DNA from: Dickeya oryzae
GTDB lineage: Bacteria > Pseudomonadota > Gammaproteobacteria > Enterobacterales > Enterobacteriaceae
DNA: 64,000 nucleotides
Reading direction: 5' to 3'
NCBI RefSeq assembly: GCF_009372235.1
Contig: NZ_SULL01000015.1
Span: forward strand, 1 to 64,000
Shown: in pieces, positions 50,190 to 60,911 of the stretch
How the letters are laid out: every line of letters starts with the position of its first letter
Numbering within the stretch: position 1 is the stretch's first letter
Program-made: the position numbers and the translations under genes
The notes under the pieces: generated by a model
The model's database searches: none
The model's input: only the letters and a program-made list of their open reading frames with translations
What the model was told of the DNA's origin: nothing

Positions 50190-51452
50190 ATGAGACACAC
50201 CCTGCTATTTACATTGCTATTCAGTACCTGCATGCTGACCGCTCAGGCCGCCAGCACGGCCGCCCCGGACCTGAAAGGCTTCGGCACCGAGACGGTAGCC
50301 GGCAGCGGCGGCAAAGTTATCCGCGTCACCACGCTGGCTTCCAGCGGTGCCGGTTCGCTGCGCGAAGCGCTGGCCACCAAAGGCCCGCGAGTTATCGTGT
50401 TCGAAGTGGGCGGTATTATTGATCTCAACGAGCAGGACATTCGGCTCGCTGAGCCTTACGTGACCATTGCCGGGCAAACCGCGCCATCACCAGGTATTAC
50501 CCTCGTCAAGGGCGGCATGATGATCACCACTCATGATGTCCTGATGCAGCATATCCGCTTTCGCATTGGCGATAACGGTCACGCCAAAAAGAGTGGTTTT
50601 GAGAAAGACGTATCGCTGTATGGACCGAATGCCTACAACGTCGTCGTGGATCACTGTAGCTTTGCCTGGGGCACCGATGAAAATCTGTCGGTTTCAGGCC
50701 CACGTTACGACGGCCAGTCCGGCACCGCCCATAACGTGACCTTCTCAAATAACATTATTGCGGAAGGGCTGTACGACTCCAGCCACGCCAAAGGCATTCA
50801 CTCGATGGGGACGCTGGTACACGATAACGTGACCAATGCGGCGATCATCGGCAACCTGTATGCCCACAACAATGAACGCAACCCATGGTTTAAAGGTGCA
50901 ACCACCGGCGTTGTGGTCAATAACCTGATCTACAACCCGGGGATTTGGGGTATCCGTATCGGGGCGATACAAAGTGAGTGGGAAGGCCGCACGTTGCCGG
51001 TTAACGCCAAAGTCGCGATCGCCGGTAACGTGATGTATTACGGCGCCAACACCAAATCCGATCTCGCACTGGTCGGCAGCAATACCACTGGCGGCGATGT
51101 CTGGATGAGCGACAACCTGGCCTTCGATAAAGCCGGCAAAGCCGTCGCGCAGACCTCCGGTACCGGCATTAACGTGCTGAAATCCGCCCCCGTCTGGCCC
51201 ACCGGGTTGACAGCGCTCAGTTCCTCATCGGTAGCCAGCCAGGTGACGCAGCACGCCGGTGCCCGTCCGAAAGACCGCGACGCGGTGGATAAACGCATCG
51301 TTAGTGATTTCCAGAAACGCAGCGGCACCTTCGTCAACAGCCAGAGCGAAGTGGGTGGTTATCCCACCGCGACCACGACTACGCGTACATTGACGGTGCC
51401 ATCCAGCGGTGTTGACAGCTGGCTGCAACAGATGGCGAAAGACCTGGAATAA
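50190..51452 (+). CDS. pelZ: Pectate lyase PelZ
   Basis: PelZ is the third, weaker and more divergent PL1 pectate lyase of the cluster. The 420-residue precursor from MRHTLLFTLLFSTCMLTAQA has a signal peptide and a parallel beta-helix fold. VVDHCSFAWGTDENLSVSG occupies the calcium-binding position. HNVTFSNNIIAEGLYDSSHA and HNNERNPWFKGATTGVVVNN are further helix turns. A frame open for 40 codons upstream was not used. A terminator follows at 51490. It follows pelB by 167 bp without a clear promoter and may be partly co-transcribed. Confidence 0.92.
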   Translation: MRHTLLFTLLFSTCMLTAQAASTAAPDLKGFGTETVAGSGGKVIRVTTLASSGAGSLREALATKGPRVIVFEVGGIIDLNEQDIRLAEPYVTIAGQTAPSPGITLVKGGMMITTHDVLMQHIRFRIGDNGHAKKSGFEKDVSLYGPNAYNVVVDHCSFAWGTDENLSVSGPRYDGQSGTAHNVTFSNNIIAEGLYDSSHAKGIHSMGTLVHDNVTNAAIIGNLYAHNNERNPWFKGATTGVVVNNLIYNPGIWGIRIGAIQSEWEGRTLPVNAKVAIAGNVMYYGANTKSDLALVGSNTTGGDVWMSDNLAFDKAGKAVAQTSGTGINVLKSAPVWPTGLTALSSSSVASQVTQHAGARPKDRDAVDKRIVSDFQKRSGTFVNSQSEVGGYPTATTTTRTLTVPSSGVDSWLQQMAKDLE

Positions 51453-51489
51453 TCCCCCCAAGATTCATCACCAACGCGTTAAAAAATAG

Positions 51490-51518
51490 AAGGGAACCGA
51501 TTATAGGTTCCCTTTTTT
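51490..51518 (+). terminator. Terminator of pelZ
   Basis: AAGGGAACC / GGTTCCCTT with a 7-nt loop runs into six Ts, 37 bp after the pelZ stop. A typical rho-independent terminator. Confidence 0.93.
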
Positions 51519-51536
51519 CTGGCAGCATGACGCGCG

Positions 51537-51878
<342 letters not shown>

Positions 51879-52342
51879 TGACAACAACCATCGCTAAACC
51901 GTATATCAATACTATCAAAACAGCGAAAAAGACCGACATCGCGAAAACAGACACACAGCAAAATAGGCCGGACAGGTCATCATCAGGATGACAATGCCAT
52001 TGCGTTGCCGAACGACACCTATTCGGCCCTCCTGATTCTCACCCTGGTCAGGCATTATTCCGCCACGCTACGCGGTATCCTGCCATCGGACGGCAATAAA
52101 CAAGCCTGCAACGAGTACAGACTTTCAGACACGCTTTTTATATCGTGTGCCTGCCTTGTCATGCTCTTGTACTGCAAATTCAATATATTTGTATTGGCTA
52201 CTGTGTCAGCATCAATAAAATCGATGGCAGTGACGCAAGGAAAGAGAATAAAACCCAACTGCTATTCCGCTGAGCACGCACGAATAACAACGAATGCCAG
52301 TGACAGTCACACTTTTTGCTTTTTTTTATTTTGAGGTGATAC
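51879..52342. other. Intergenic region before the diguanylate cyclase gene
   Basis: These 464 bp contain no convincing gene. A 109-codon plus-strand frame (52005-52334) lacks a good ribosome binding site and has no recognisable family. The AT-rich end, with GAGGTG before the next ATG, should hold the promoter of the diguanylate cyclase gene. Confidence 0.55.
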
Positions 52343-53911
52343 ATGCGAGTCGATGTCCCCACAATGTTTATGATGATCATCGTCTCAAGTTTTGCCCTGG
52401 CCCTGTGTGTGCGCTGGGCAGCGCATAGCCACCGGGATCGAGAACTGATTATTTGTACCTGGGCATTACTCTTTCACGGAATCGCCTACATATTGTATGC
52501 ATTACGCGGCCAAATTCCTGACACACTCTCCATCGTCCCTTCGAACATCCTGATTGCTCTGGCTTACTCATTACTGCTTCTTTCCGTCACCACGTTCCAA
52601 CAACGGCGTGTCCCGCACTGGTTGCTGTGGATGCCAGCGGTATTTGCCGCCGTGTTCTTTAGCATCATGCTGGATAACCAGAAAGCCCGTACGCTGGTCA
52701 GCGGCATTCTGTGTATGCTGCAAGCCAGTGTGGTGATTGGGTATTTGTTGACACAGGCAACCGATCAGCCCGTTCGTGGGCGTAACCTGATGGTGTTAGG
52801 GTTGGGCGTGAATATCCTCAGCCTTATCCATCGACTCTTCTTGTTACTATCCAGCGGCAATTATCCTACCTCATTACTCTCCAGCGCCCCGGCACTGACG
52901 ATTATCAATGTGGCAAGTCTCGCCACACTGCTTTTCATTGCTAACGGACTGATCATGATGGCGAAAGATCGTTCAGACCATCTCAACAACCTGACGTTGC
53001 GTCAGGACAGCCTGACAGGTTGCTGGAACCGCATCCGGGTACAAGAGATAGCGCGTCAGGAAATGGACCGGCTGGAGCGATATGGCTATCCCGTGTCGTT
53101 GCTGATGTTCGACCTGGACCATTTTAAGAAAGTAAACGACGATTACGGCCACGCAACGGGAGATGAAGTGCTCAAAGCATTCGCCCACATTGCCCGCACC
53201 ACGTTGCGCTCCACCGACGTACTCGGGCGGTGGGGAGGCGAAGAGTTTGTCGCGATCCTGCCGTCCACCGGCATCGGCGGTGCGATACTGACCGCTGAAC
53301 GCATCAGGCAGGCACTCGAATCACAACGTTTTTCCAACGGCCTGCAGGTTACAACCAGCATTGGCATCGCTGTTTGTCAGTCCAGCGATCATTGGGAAAG
53401 CTGGCTAAGCCGGGCCGACTCCGCGCTCTATCGCGCTAAAGCGGCAGGCCGTAACCGTATCGAGACAGAAGCACTGATTGTCGATAATTCGCTGATGGTG
53501 TTACCGGATACCAATCTGGTTCATCTGACCTGGCACTACAGCTACGCCACCGGTCATCCGGATGTCGACCGGGAACACCAGCACCTGTTTCGTCAGGCTA
53601 ATGCGCTGTTACAGATAATACTGCGTAGCGGAACACGGGAAGAATTCTCACAGCAGGTCAGCCAGCTTATCGATTTACTGCACGAACACATGCAGCATGA
53701 AGAGCAAATGCTGCGCGAAAAGCAGCACCCGGACGTCGGCTATCATGCCCGCTTACACAGCCACCTGCTCTATCGGGCAAGCGAACTACTACAGCGGTTT
53801 GAGCAGCAACAGATTGGCATGTCAGAACTGTTTCACTATGTGGTGTACGAAGTGATTACCCAGCACATGCTGATTGATGACAAACAGCTGGCGCTGTCTA
53901 AAAATAAATGA
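52343..53911 (+). CDS. Membrane diguanylate cyclase with C-terminal hemerythrin domain
   Basis: This 522-residue protein makes c-di-GMP. Residues about 5-205 form about six to seven membrane helices. The GGDEF domain (about 215-375) has the active motif GGEEF (298-302) and an intact inhibitory site RSTD (289-292). Residues about 392-518 form a bacteriohemerythrin domain with all seven expected ligands: His412, His449, Glu453, His468, His472, His508 and Asp513. The di-iron centre would bind O2, so cyclase output is probably oxygen- or redox-controlled. A hemerythrin-linked cyclase is known in Vibrio cholerae. No phosphodiesterase is adjacent. Flanked by pelZ and ppiA. Confidence 0.92.
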   Translation: MRVDVPTMFMMIIVSSFALALCVRWAAHSHRDRELIICTWALLFHGIAYILYALRGQIPDTLSIVPSNILIALAYSLLLLSVTTFQQRRVPHWLLWMPAVFAAVFFSIMLDNQKARTLVSGILCMLQASVVIGYLLTQATDQPVRGRNLMVLGLGVNILSLIHRLFLLLSSGNYPTSLLSSAPALTIINVASLATLLFIANGLIMMAKDRSDHLNNLTLRQDSLTGCWNRIRVQEIARQEMDRLERYGYPVSLLMFDLDHFKKVNDDYGHATGDEVLKAFAHIARTTLRSTDVLGRWGGEEFVAILPSTGIGGAILTAERIRQALESQRFSNGLQVTTSIGIAVCQSSDHWESWLSRADSALYRAKAAGRNRIETEALIVDNSLMVLPDTNLVHLTWHYSYATGHPDVDREHQHLFRQANALLQIILRSGTREEFSQQVSQLIDLLHEHMQHEEQMLREKQHPDVGYHARLHSHLLYRASELLQRFEQQQIGMSELFHYVVYEVITQHMLIDDKQLALSKNK

Positions 53912-53988
53912 GGCTGTTTCCCCACTCCACAGCATCCTGCTGCGGGAATGGGGAAATAATGCACAAGACATGTCAAACCAACAGGCGA

Positions 53989-54561
53989 TTACTTCTTAAT
54001 CACTTTTGCTGACTGAATGATAATAGGCTTCGTCGGTACATTCTGGTACGGCCCGACATTGTCTGTCTGGACTTGAGAAATCTTGTCCGCGACCTCCATG
54101 CCTTTGACCACTTTACCAAATACCGCATAACCAAAATCACGCTGGCCGTGATCCAGAAAAGCGTTGTCCGCCACATTGATAAAGAACTGACTGGTGGCGC
54201 TATCTTTTTCACTGGTGCGCGCCATAGCGATAGTGCCGCGCAGATTACGCAGACCATTATCCGCTTCATTCTTGATAGGCGAATTGGTGGCTTTCTGTTT
54301 CATATCACTGCTAAAACCGCCAGCCTGAACCATGAACCCTGGGATAACCCGGTGAAAAATAGTGCCATTGTAAAAACCGCTGTTGACATAATCGACAAAG
54401 TTTTTCACGGAAATCGGCGCTTTTTGATCATCCAGCGCCAGTTCAATGTTACCTGCGGTGGTTGTCAGCAACACGTGAGTGGACGTGGTAGCGGCAAAAG
54501 CCGGTGAAAAGGCGGTCAGGGCAAATACAGTCACTACCGCTGCCAGTATACGTTTTGACAT
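53989..54561 (-). CDS. ppiA: Periplasmic cyclophilin PpiA
   Basis: PpiA is a peptidyl-prolyl isomerase of the cyclophilin type. The 190-residue precursor has a signal peptide ([18 protein letters not shown] up to SPAFA). The catalytic-type motif [15 protein letters not shown] and the conserved [13 protein letters not shown] follow. It marks the return to the E. coli-like backbone after the accessory block; in E. coli it lies close to fic and pabA. Confidence 0.96.
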   Translation of the reverse strand: MSKRILAAVVTVFALTAFSPAFAATTSTHVLLTTTAGNIELALDDQKAPISVKNFVDYVNSGFYNGTIFHRVIPGFMVQAGGFSSDMKQKATNSPIKNEADNGLRNLRGTIAMARTSEKDSATSQFFINVADNAFLDHGQRDFGYAVFGKVVKGMEVADKISQVQTDNVGPYQNVPTKPIIIQSAKVIKK

Positions 54562-54801
54562 GAAGCATTCCTTTTGAGGATCAACGACAGAAAGCGTACC
54601 GATTTTAAATAGCCGTACCTTTCTACGCCACCCATTTACCTTTTTTTACGCGATCACGGCCACCCATTGGCGAAAAAAAGAGCACTATTTGCTCTCCCAC
54701 CCGCCGACTCAACATCATGACAGCCGCCATCGCTCCCCCGGAGTCGGAACATCATAACCGGGGGAGAGAAAGGGTCAAAAGAATGATGTGCTACCTGGCG
54801 A

Positions 54802-55956
54802 TTAATGTTGGCTTAGCGTGTGCGCCTCGATCCAGTCAAAGTTGATATCTTCGCCCAGGCCAGGACGTTGCGGCAGGTGAACGAAACCGTCTTCGTCCAT
54901 CGGGTCCACCAGTGAATTGAGGTAAGCGGCGGGTTCATCGTAGTTCATGAATGGATGCAGCAGACCACGTTCATACCAGCGACAGTTTTTAATCGCTCCC
55001 ACAACGGCCAGATTGGGTGCGCCGTTGCCATGGATTTCACAATCCATGCCGAAGGCTTCCGCCAGATGTGCCACTTTAAGGCACGGTGAAATACCGCCTA
55101 CACCCTGCACCCCGGCACGCAGGATGTCACAGGCCCCCTCCTTCACCCAGTCGGCACGGCTGAAATATTTCCCGCCCAGACTTTCCGGCCCGATGACATC
55201 GATATCCAGATTTTTGTTCAACCAACTGTAGGATGCCATGCTCTGCTCCTCCATCGGCTCTTCGAACCAGGTGAAGTTCAGTTTTTGCAGCTCACGACCG
55301 ATATACAGTGCCTCGCTACGGCTGTACCAATGGTAGCCATCCAGCATCAGGTTGATATCCGGCCCGACCGCTTCACGCACCGCCGCACAGGCTTTCACAT
55401 CCATTTGCGGACTGGGTGCGAATGAGACCGGCGGCATCCAGGTATGCAGTTTAATGGCCTTGTAACCGCGCGCGACCAGCTTTTCGGCGAACTGACCGTA
55501 CTCATCCGGCGTCGACAGGCCACCTTTGAGTTCATCACCACACATGGTGCTACCGTATGCCAGTACTTTGTCACGGTAACCTCCCAGCAGTTTATAGACC
55601 GGCGTGTTCAGCGCCCGCCCGGCCAAGTCCCACAAGGCTTGCTCGACGATAGCCAGCGCCCGATCAGTTAACTGGTTAGCACTGCCGCGCTGCCAGTGCA
55701 CCAGATCCTGCCATAAACGCTCACGATCAAACGGATCCTGCCCAATCAGTACCTTGCGGAAAAAACTGTTCACCACATAGGGCCGAATGACTTCCGGCGG
55801 TGCAAACGCATACCCTTTGTGCCCATCCTCTGTACTGATGGTCAGCAGCGCCATGCCAGCCTGATGCTCATCGCCTGGGTGGGAATGTCCTGCGCTGTCA
55901 GAAACGCGGCGAGTGGGATAAGTGAAGACGGTGACGTCAATGGATTCAATTTTCAC
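54802..55956 (-). CDS. Enolase-superfamily (mandelate racemase group) enzyme
   Basis: This is a 384-residue enolase-superfamily protein, probably a sugar-acid dehydratase or epimerase. The barrel shows Lys169-x-His171 in YKAIKLHTWMPP. Metal ligands are Asp206 (NLMLDGYHWY), Glu232 (TWFEEPMEE) and Glu258 (DVIGPESLGG). A His309 base is in CEIHGNGAPN. The combination places it in the mandelate racemase subgroup, but the substrate is not readable. It stands alone between ppiA and trpS, where E. coli has the nir, frl and yhf genes. No transporter or regulator is adjacent. Confidence 0.85.
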   Translation of the reverse strand: MKIESIDVTVFTYPTRRVSDSAGHSHPGDEHQAGMALLTISTEDGHKGYAFAPPEVIRPYVVNSFFRKVLIGQDPFDRERLWQDLVHWQRGSANQLTDRALAIVEQALWDLAGRALNTPVYKLLGGYRDKVLAYGSTMCGDELKGGLSTPDEYGQFAEKLVARGYKAIKLHTWMPPVSFAPSPQMDVKACAAVREAVGPDINLMLDGYHWYSRSEALYIGRELQKLNFTWFEEPMEEQSMASYSWLNKNLDIDVIGPESLGGKYFSRADWVKEGACDILRAGVQGVGGISPCLKVAHLAEAFGMDCEIHGNGAPNLAVVGAIKNCRWYERGLLHPFMNYDEPAAYLNSLVDPMDEDGFVHLPQRPGLGEDINFDWIEAHTLSQH

Positions 55957-56284
55957 GTTGATTACCTGCCTGAAGGTGAAGCGCCCGCCAGCATCGGTTT
56001 TATGAATTGATAAAAATAAAAAAACAGTGCTGATTTAATAAAACTTCGTTTTATTTATATCGATTATTGAGGAAGTTTACCGCGAGGTCATTAGGCAATT
56101 TATAACATTTGTGAAAATTATCCGCCCGATGATTATGCAATTGCCCTATTTACAATCTCTATTTTTATTATCTTTATTTTCCTTATCCATCGCTCAGACT
56201 AACATCAATAAAAAAACGCCGCTTCCGATAAGAAGCGGCGCTGTCTGAATAAAAATAACTACGACCAGATAACGAACGATCAGA
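55957..56284. other. Intergenic region between enolase-type gene and trpS
   Basis: These 328 bp hold the leader of the enolase-superfamily gene in the first part, which is AT-rich, and the trpS terminator at the end. No gene is seen. Confidence 0.6.
56210..56240 (-). terminator. Terminator of the aroKB-damX-dam-rpe-gph-trpS operon
   Basis: On the minus strand a 9-bp stem CGCCGCTTC / GAAGCGGCG with a 6-nt loop runs into seven Ts, 44 bp after the trpS stop. Confidence 0.93.
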
Positions 56285-57289
56285 TTACGGGCGAGCGACA
56301 AACCCCACCACGTCATAGGCTTTGCGCAGTGTTTCCTGCGCACGGGCGCTGGCTTTTTGTGCCCCATCACGCATCACCTGCTGCAAGAAGGCTTCGTCAT
56401 CACGGAAACGGTGATAACGCGCCTGCAGTTCGCTCAGCATGCCGGAAACAGCATCGGCCACTGCGCCTTTCAGGTGGCCATACATCTGCCCTTCAAACTC
56501 TTTCTCCAGATCAGGGATGGCTTTCCCCGTCACCCCGGAGAGGATATCCAGCAAATTGGACACCCCGGCCTTGTTTTGCAGATCGTAACGCACCACTGGT
56601 GGCTCGTCGGAGTCAGTAACTGCGCGTTTGATCTTCTTCACCACCGATTTCGGGTCTTCCAACAGGCCAATGACGTTATTGCGGTTGTCATCCGACTTAG
56701 ACATCTTCTTGTTCGGCTCCAGCAAAGACATCACCCGTGCGCCGGATTTCGGAATAAACGGTTCAGGAACACGGAACACCTCACCGTAAATCGCGTTGAA
56801 GCGCTGGGCGATATCCCGGCTCAGTTCCAAATGCTGTTTCTGGTCTTCGCCTACCGGTACCTGGTTGGTCTGGTAGAGCAGAATGTCAGCCGCCATTAAT
56901 ACCGGGTAGTCAAACAATCCGGCATTGATGTTTTCTTCATAACGGGCCGATTTGTCTTTGAACTGGGTCATGCGGCTCAGTTCGCCGAAATAGGTATAGC
57001 AGTTGAGCAACCAACCCAGTTGTGCGTGTTCCGGCACGTGCGACTGGACAAAAATCGTGCTCTTTTGCGGGTCGATACCGCAGGCCAGATAGAGCGCCAG
57101 CGTATCCAGCGTCGCCTTGCGCAGTTGCTGCGGATCCTGACGCACGGTGATCGCATGTTGATCCACGATGCAATAAATGCAGTCAAAATCATCCTGCATG
57201 TTGACCCACTGACGTAACGCACCCATGTAGTTACCAATGGTCAACTCGCCTGACGGCTGTGCGCCGCTAAATACAATGGGCTTACTCAT
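56285..57289 (-). CDS. trpS: Tryptophanyl-tRNA synthetase
   Basis: TrpRS is a class I aminoacyl-tRNA synthetase that charges tRNA-Trp. The 334 residues from [20 protein letters not shown] match E. coli. The HIGH-like TIGN is present, and the KMSKS loop reads KKMSKSDDN. The start lies one base after the gph stop; 13 upstream codons inside gph were not used. It is the last gene of the dam-containing operon. Confidence 0.97.
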   Translation of the reverse strand: MSKPIVFSGAQPSGELTIGNYMGALRQWVNMQDDFDCIYCIVDQHAITVRQDPQQLRKATLDTLALYLACGIDPQKSTIFVQSHVPEHAQLGWLLNCYTYFGELSRMTQFKDKSARYEENINAGLFDYPVLMAADILLYQTNQVPVGEDQKQHLELSRDIAQRFNAIYGEVFRVPEPFIPKSGARVMSLLEPNKKMSKSDDNRNNVIGLLEDPKSVVKKIKRAVTDSDEPPVVRYDLQNKAGVSNLLDILSGVTGKAIPDLEKEFEGQMYGHLKGAVADAVSGMLSELQARYHRFRDDEAFLQQVMRDGAQKASARAQETLRKAYDVVGFVARP

Positions 57290-57290
57290 G

Positions 57291-57989
57291 TCATGCTTCC
57301 TGATCGTGTAAAAGGGGTAACCCGACAAGGGTCAATAAATCCGCAAAGCGATCCAGCACCACGTCAGGGTGACTTAACGCGATCGCCTCACCATAGTTAT
57401 AACCATACGTCATGCCGACGCACGGGCATCCGGCGGCTCGGGCTGCCTGAATATCATTACGAGAATCGCCGATAAACAGCAATTCGTTTACCCGTAAACC
57501 CAGTTTACCCAACACCATGTACAACGGTGCCGGATGTGGCTTTTTCTCGGTAACGTCATCGCCGCCTAAAATCAGCGAGAAATAGTGCCCAATCCCCAGC
57601 ACATCCAGCAGCGGCGCGACGAAAGGTGTCGGTTTATTGGTGACAACAGCCATACGAAAGCCACGTACGGCAAGCGCAGCCAGCGTCTCCTTCACCTCGG
57701 GAAACAGCAGGCTGCCGCTATCTACCGTGCGGGCATAGTACTTATCAAACAGCGAACGGGTATCCTGAATCTGCTGGCTCGTTGGCTCTACCCCCGCCCA
57801 GCGTAACGCCCGCTCCATCAATACATCGGCACCGTTACCAATCCAGGTGGATACTCGCTCTTCGCCCGCACGTGGCAGCGACAATGCGCCTAATGCCATA
57901 TCCACCGCTTCGGCCAACCCTGGCGCACTGTTGACCAGCGTACCATCCAGATCAAACGCCAGCCCGCGAATCGCAGCAAAATCAGTCAT
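57291..57989 (-). CDS. gph: Phosphoglycolate phosphatase
   Basis: Gph is a HAD-superfamily phosphatase that removes 2-phosphoglycolate formed in DNA repair. The 232 residues from [20 protein letters not shown] show motif I DLDGTL, motif II VVTNKP and motif [11 protein letters not shown]. Its start overlaps the rpe stop by eight bases. Confidence 0.95.
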   Translation of the reverse strand: MTDFAAIRGLAFDLDGTLVNSAPGLAEAVDMALGALSLPRAGEERVSTWIGNGADVLMERALRWAGVEPTSQQIQDTRSLFDKYYARTVDSGSLLFPEVKETLAALAVRGFRMAVVTNKPTPFVAPLLDVLGIGHYFSLILGGDDVTEKKPHPAPLYMVLGKLGLRVNELLFIGDSRNDIQAARAAGCPCVGMTYGYNYGEAIALSHPDVVLDRFADLLTLVGLPLLHDQEA

Positions 57990-58659
57990 GCCGTACCGTC
58001 TCCAACTCCTGACGCATCTTATCAATCACCGCACGGTAATCCGGCTGGCCAAAAATCGCCGAACCGGCGACGAACATATCCGCACCGGCTGCCGCAATCT
58101 GCGCGATGTTATCGACTTTGACGCCACCATCGACCTCAAGACGGATATCATAGCCGCTTTCATCAATCCGCTGACGTACCTGGCGTAATTTATCCAGCGT
58201 AGAAGGAATGAATGACTGACCGCCGAAGCCTGGATTCACGGACATCAGCAAAATGATATCCAGCTTATCCATCACATAATCAAGATAACTCAGTGAGGTG
58301 GCAGGGTTAAACACCAGACCTGCCTTACAGCCATGACTCTTGATCAGTTGCAGCGTCCGGTCGACATGTTCGGATGCCTCGGGATGAAACGTAATGAAGC
58401 TGGCACCCGCCTCGGCAAAATCAGGTATCAGCCTGTCCACCGGTTTTACCATCAGATGCACATCGACCGGTGCGGTAATGCCGTAGTTGCGCAAGGATTT
58501 CAACACCAGCGGGCCAATAGTCAAATTGGGGACATAGTGGTTATCCATCACATCAAAGTGGACGACATCGGCTCCGGCAGCCAGAACACGTGCGGTATCC
58601 TCGCCAAGACGGGCAAAATCAGCCGACAAAATAGACGGGGCGATTAAAAACGGTTTCAT
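57982..58659 (-). CDS. rpe: Ribulose-phosphate 3-epimerase
   Basis: Rpe interconverts ribulose 5-phosphate and xylulose 5-phosphate in the pentose phosphate pathway. The 225 residues from [20 protein letters not shown] have the metal-binding [23 protein letters not shown] and [11 protein letters not shown]. Twenty-four upstream codons were not used. Its product pool also receives the end product of the ula pathway in this window. Confidence 0.97.
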   Translation of the reverse strand: MKPFLIAPSILSADFARLGEDTARVLAAGADVVHFDVMDNHYVPNLTIGPLVLKSLRNYGITAPVDVHLMVKPVDRLIPDFAEAGASFITFHPEASEHVDRTLQLIKSHGCKAGLVFNPATSLSYLDYVMDKLDIILLMSVNPGFGGQSFIPSTLDKLRQVRQRIDESGYDIRLEVDGGVKVDNIAQIAAAGADMFVAGSAIFGQPDYRAVIDKMRQELETVRHD

Positions 58660-58799
58660 GCGTTTCTCCAAACCATCAAGTCTGCATTCCGCTGCCGGGT
58701 ACGCCCACTGATGACACACCTTCGCAGCCACTCTGTTAGGGGAACAAGGGTGAGGCTTTTCTCACCGTTATTCCCCCTGCCCACCGCCTCTCGTCACAC

Positions 58800-59624
58800 T
58801 CAAGACGCCCGGCAGTACAACGCCAGCAGTTCATTGACCTTACTGCGGCCCGAAATATTGCGGCTGATGGTGCGACGCGCCTTGACCACATACAACGATG
58901 ACGCATCACGATACCACTCGCGAGTCAGTACCGTATCATGGTTGGAAATCAGCACCGGGATCTGGTTCTGCGATGACAACTGCTGTGCCAACTGCGCCAG
59001 ATTTTGCTGATCCTGATGGTTAAAGTTGTTGGTGTGGTACGCCGTGAAATTGGCCGTAGCCGACAGCGGCGCATAAGGCGGATCGCAATACACCACCGAG
59101 CCTGAGGTCGCATTGGTCAACGTCTGCTGATAATGCTCGCAAACGAACGTGGCATTTCGCGCCTTTTCCGCAAACCAGTAAAGTTCTTCTTCCGGAAAAT
59201 AGGGCTTTTTATAACGCCCGAACGGCACATTGAATTCACCCCGCATGTTATAGCGGCACAAGCCGTTATAACAATGTCGGTTCAGATACAGAAACAGCAA
59301 CGCGCGGCGATAATCATCGGTGCAGACGTTAAATTCCGTTCTCAACTGATAAAAAACATCCGAGGTATTCACCTCATCGATAAACAACTCGCGGGCATCG
59401 CTAATGAATGTATCGGTCTCAGTTTTGACAATTTTATAAAGATTAATGAGATCGCTGTTAATATCCGCCAGAATATAGCTGTCGTAGTCGGTATTGAGAA
59501 ACACAGAACCCGCACCCACGAAAGGCTCGATTAATCGCTCTCCCGCTGGCAGATATCGGCGAATCTCCTCCACCAGCGGATATTTCCCACCGGCCCATTT
59601 TAAGAACGCGCGGTTTTTCTTCAT
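58800..59624 (-). CDS. dam: DNA adenine methylase Dam
   Basis: Dam methylates adenine in GATC for mismatch repair, replication control and gene regulation. The 274 residues start MKKNRAFLKWAGGKYPLVEE. The SAM-binding PFVGAGSVF and catalytic VVYCDPPYAPLS are in the alpha-class order. It lies between damX and rpe as in E. coli, 140 bp before rpe. Confidence 0.97.
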   Translation of the reverse strand: MKKNRAFLKWAGGKYPLVEEIRRYLPAGERLIEPFVGAGSVFLNTDYDSYILADINSDLINLYKIVKTETDTFISDARELFIDEVNTSDVFYQLRTEFNVCTDDYRRALLFLYLNRHCYNGLCRYNMRGEFNVPFGRYKKPYFPEEELYWFAEKARNATFVCEHYQQTLTNATSGSVVYCDPPYAPLSATANFTAYHTNNFNHQDQQNLAQLAQQLSSQNQIPVLISNHDTVLTREWYRDASSLYVVKARRTISRNISGRSKVNELLALYCRAS

Positions 59625-59701
59625 GCCGTCGTTAGTTACTCACACAGTTCAGAGCCACGGATTGTACTCTGTTAAGACAGCACATCAGGGCCAATTTGGT
59701 C

Positions 59702-60778
59702 TTACTTGGTCGAGTCCTGCTTCACCTGACGGATCGGCCTGACCCATGGTTTTTTCGCCTGAACATCAGCAGGCAGGGACGCAATAGCACGCTTGGCATC
59801 TTCCGGTGTGGCGTAAACACCATTCACCAGCACATACCAGGGCCGCCCGTCACGTTTCGTTTCATACACCCAGTAGTTCGCCAGTCGCTGTTCCCGAGCA
59901 TAAGCCTTGAGAGAATCTTCGCGGGACGCACTGCTGAGCTGCAAGGTAAAGTGGCTGGCAGGCGCACTCTGGATAGCTGTACTGCTCTGGCTTGCGGCTG
60001 ACGCCGCAGGTTTACCTACTGCAACTGGTCTGCTCGATGGTGCGGGCATCACAGCGGTCGTAGGGGCACGATGTGTATTCGTAGCGGGTTTCGCCGCTTC
60101 TTTAGCTTCTGCGACCCTTTTATGGGATGGCGTAGTTTCATGGAATGGCACAGTAGAAGGCTGCTTTTCAGCCTGCACACGCGAAGGCGCCTTCTCTACA
60201 AGCTGCGTGCGCCCACCTTTGGTCGTCGGCGAGAATACAGTAGCCGGTTCGGTCGGCAATCCCGCCGACAAGGCATTTACCCTGTCTTGCTGCAGAGGCT
60301 GAGACAAGGCATCGGTGATATTACCCGGCAGCTCAATGCGCTGCTGGTTGTTACTCTGTGCGGACAAGGGTGCCTGCGTAGGGGTGCCGGAAACCGGCTG
60401 GCCGCTTAACGCCTGCGGAGCACCACTTCTTCCTGCATTCGGGTTATTGCTTACCGGTACAGGGGAAGAAGGCTGAGATACCGCCGGTGATGCACTCTGG
60501 GTCTGGCTGGAAGACATCGACGATGACAGATCGATATTCTTACCAGAACCTGCTGCGGGTGACGACGCTGAAGGCGTATTCTGGCTGGGTGACTGCAAGG
60601 CAGAGCCGATACCAATGATCAGCAGCACCAATACCACAATACCGATACCAATCATGGTGTGTTGTCTGGATAGCGAAACACTCGGAGCAGATAAACTTTT
60701 GCTTCTTCTCTGCTGACGCACGGGGCGTCGATCACTGGCATCCGGTTTCAACTCTTCTTCCGGGTTGAACTCATCCAT
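59702..60778 (-). CDS. damX: Cell division protein DamX
   Basis: DamX is an inner-membrane protein with a C-terminal SPOR domain that binds denuded septal peptidoglycan. The 358 residues from MDEFNPEEELKPDASDRRPV have one transmembrane segment (IGIGIVVLVLLIIGIGSAL, about 45-65). A long Ser/Pro/Thr/Gln-rich periplasmic linker follows (about 70-270), then SPOR (about 275-350, with FTLQLSSASREDSLKAYARE). Twenty-three upstream codons were not used. Confidence 0.94.
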   Translation of the reverse strand: MDEFNPEEELKPDASDRRPVRQQRRSKSLSAPSVSLSRQHTMIGIGIVVLVLLIIGIGSALQSPSQNTPSASSPAAGSGKNIDLSSSMSSSQTQSASPAVSQPSSPVPVSNNPNAGRSGAPQALSGQPVSGTPTQAPLSAQSNNQQRIELPGNITDALSQPLQQDRVNALSAGLPTEPATVFSPTTKGGRTQLVEKAPSRVQAEKQPSTVPFHETTPSHKRVAEAKEAAKPATNTHRAPTTAVMPAPSSRPVAVGKPAASAASQSSTAIQSAPASHFTLQLSSASREDSLKAYAREQRLANYWVYETKRDGRPWYVLVNGVYATPEDAKRAIASLPADVQAKKPWVRPIRQVKQDSTK

Positions 60779-60911
60779 TTTACCCTCCCACTGAAAGGCT
60801 AGCTTTCGCACACATCCGACGCTGCGAAAGTCTAAATCATAAGGCATTGTATTTTAAACGTAAACCACCGCGACTCCACCTGCTGGCTATTCAGCCAGCT
60901 CAGTGAAGGGT

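Noticed and set aside
52005-52334. 109-codon plus-strand frame before the diguanylate cyclase gene
   Set aside because: No ribosome binding site, no known family and cysteine/serine-rich random composition in an AT-rich intergenic region.
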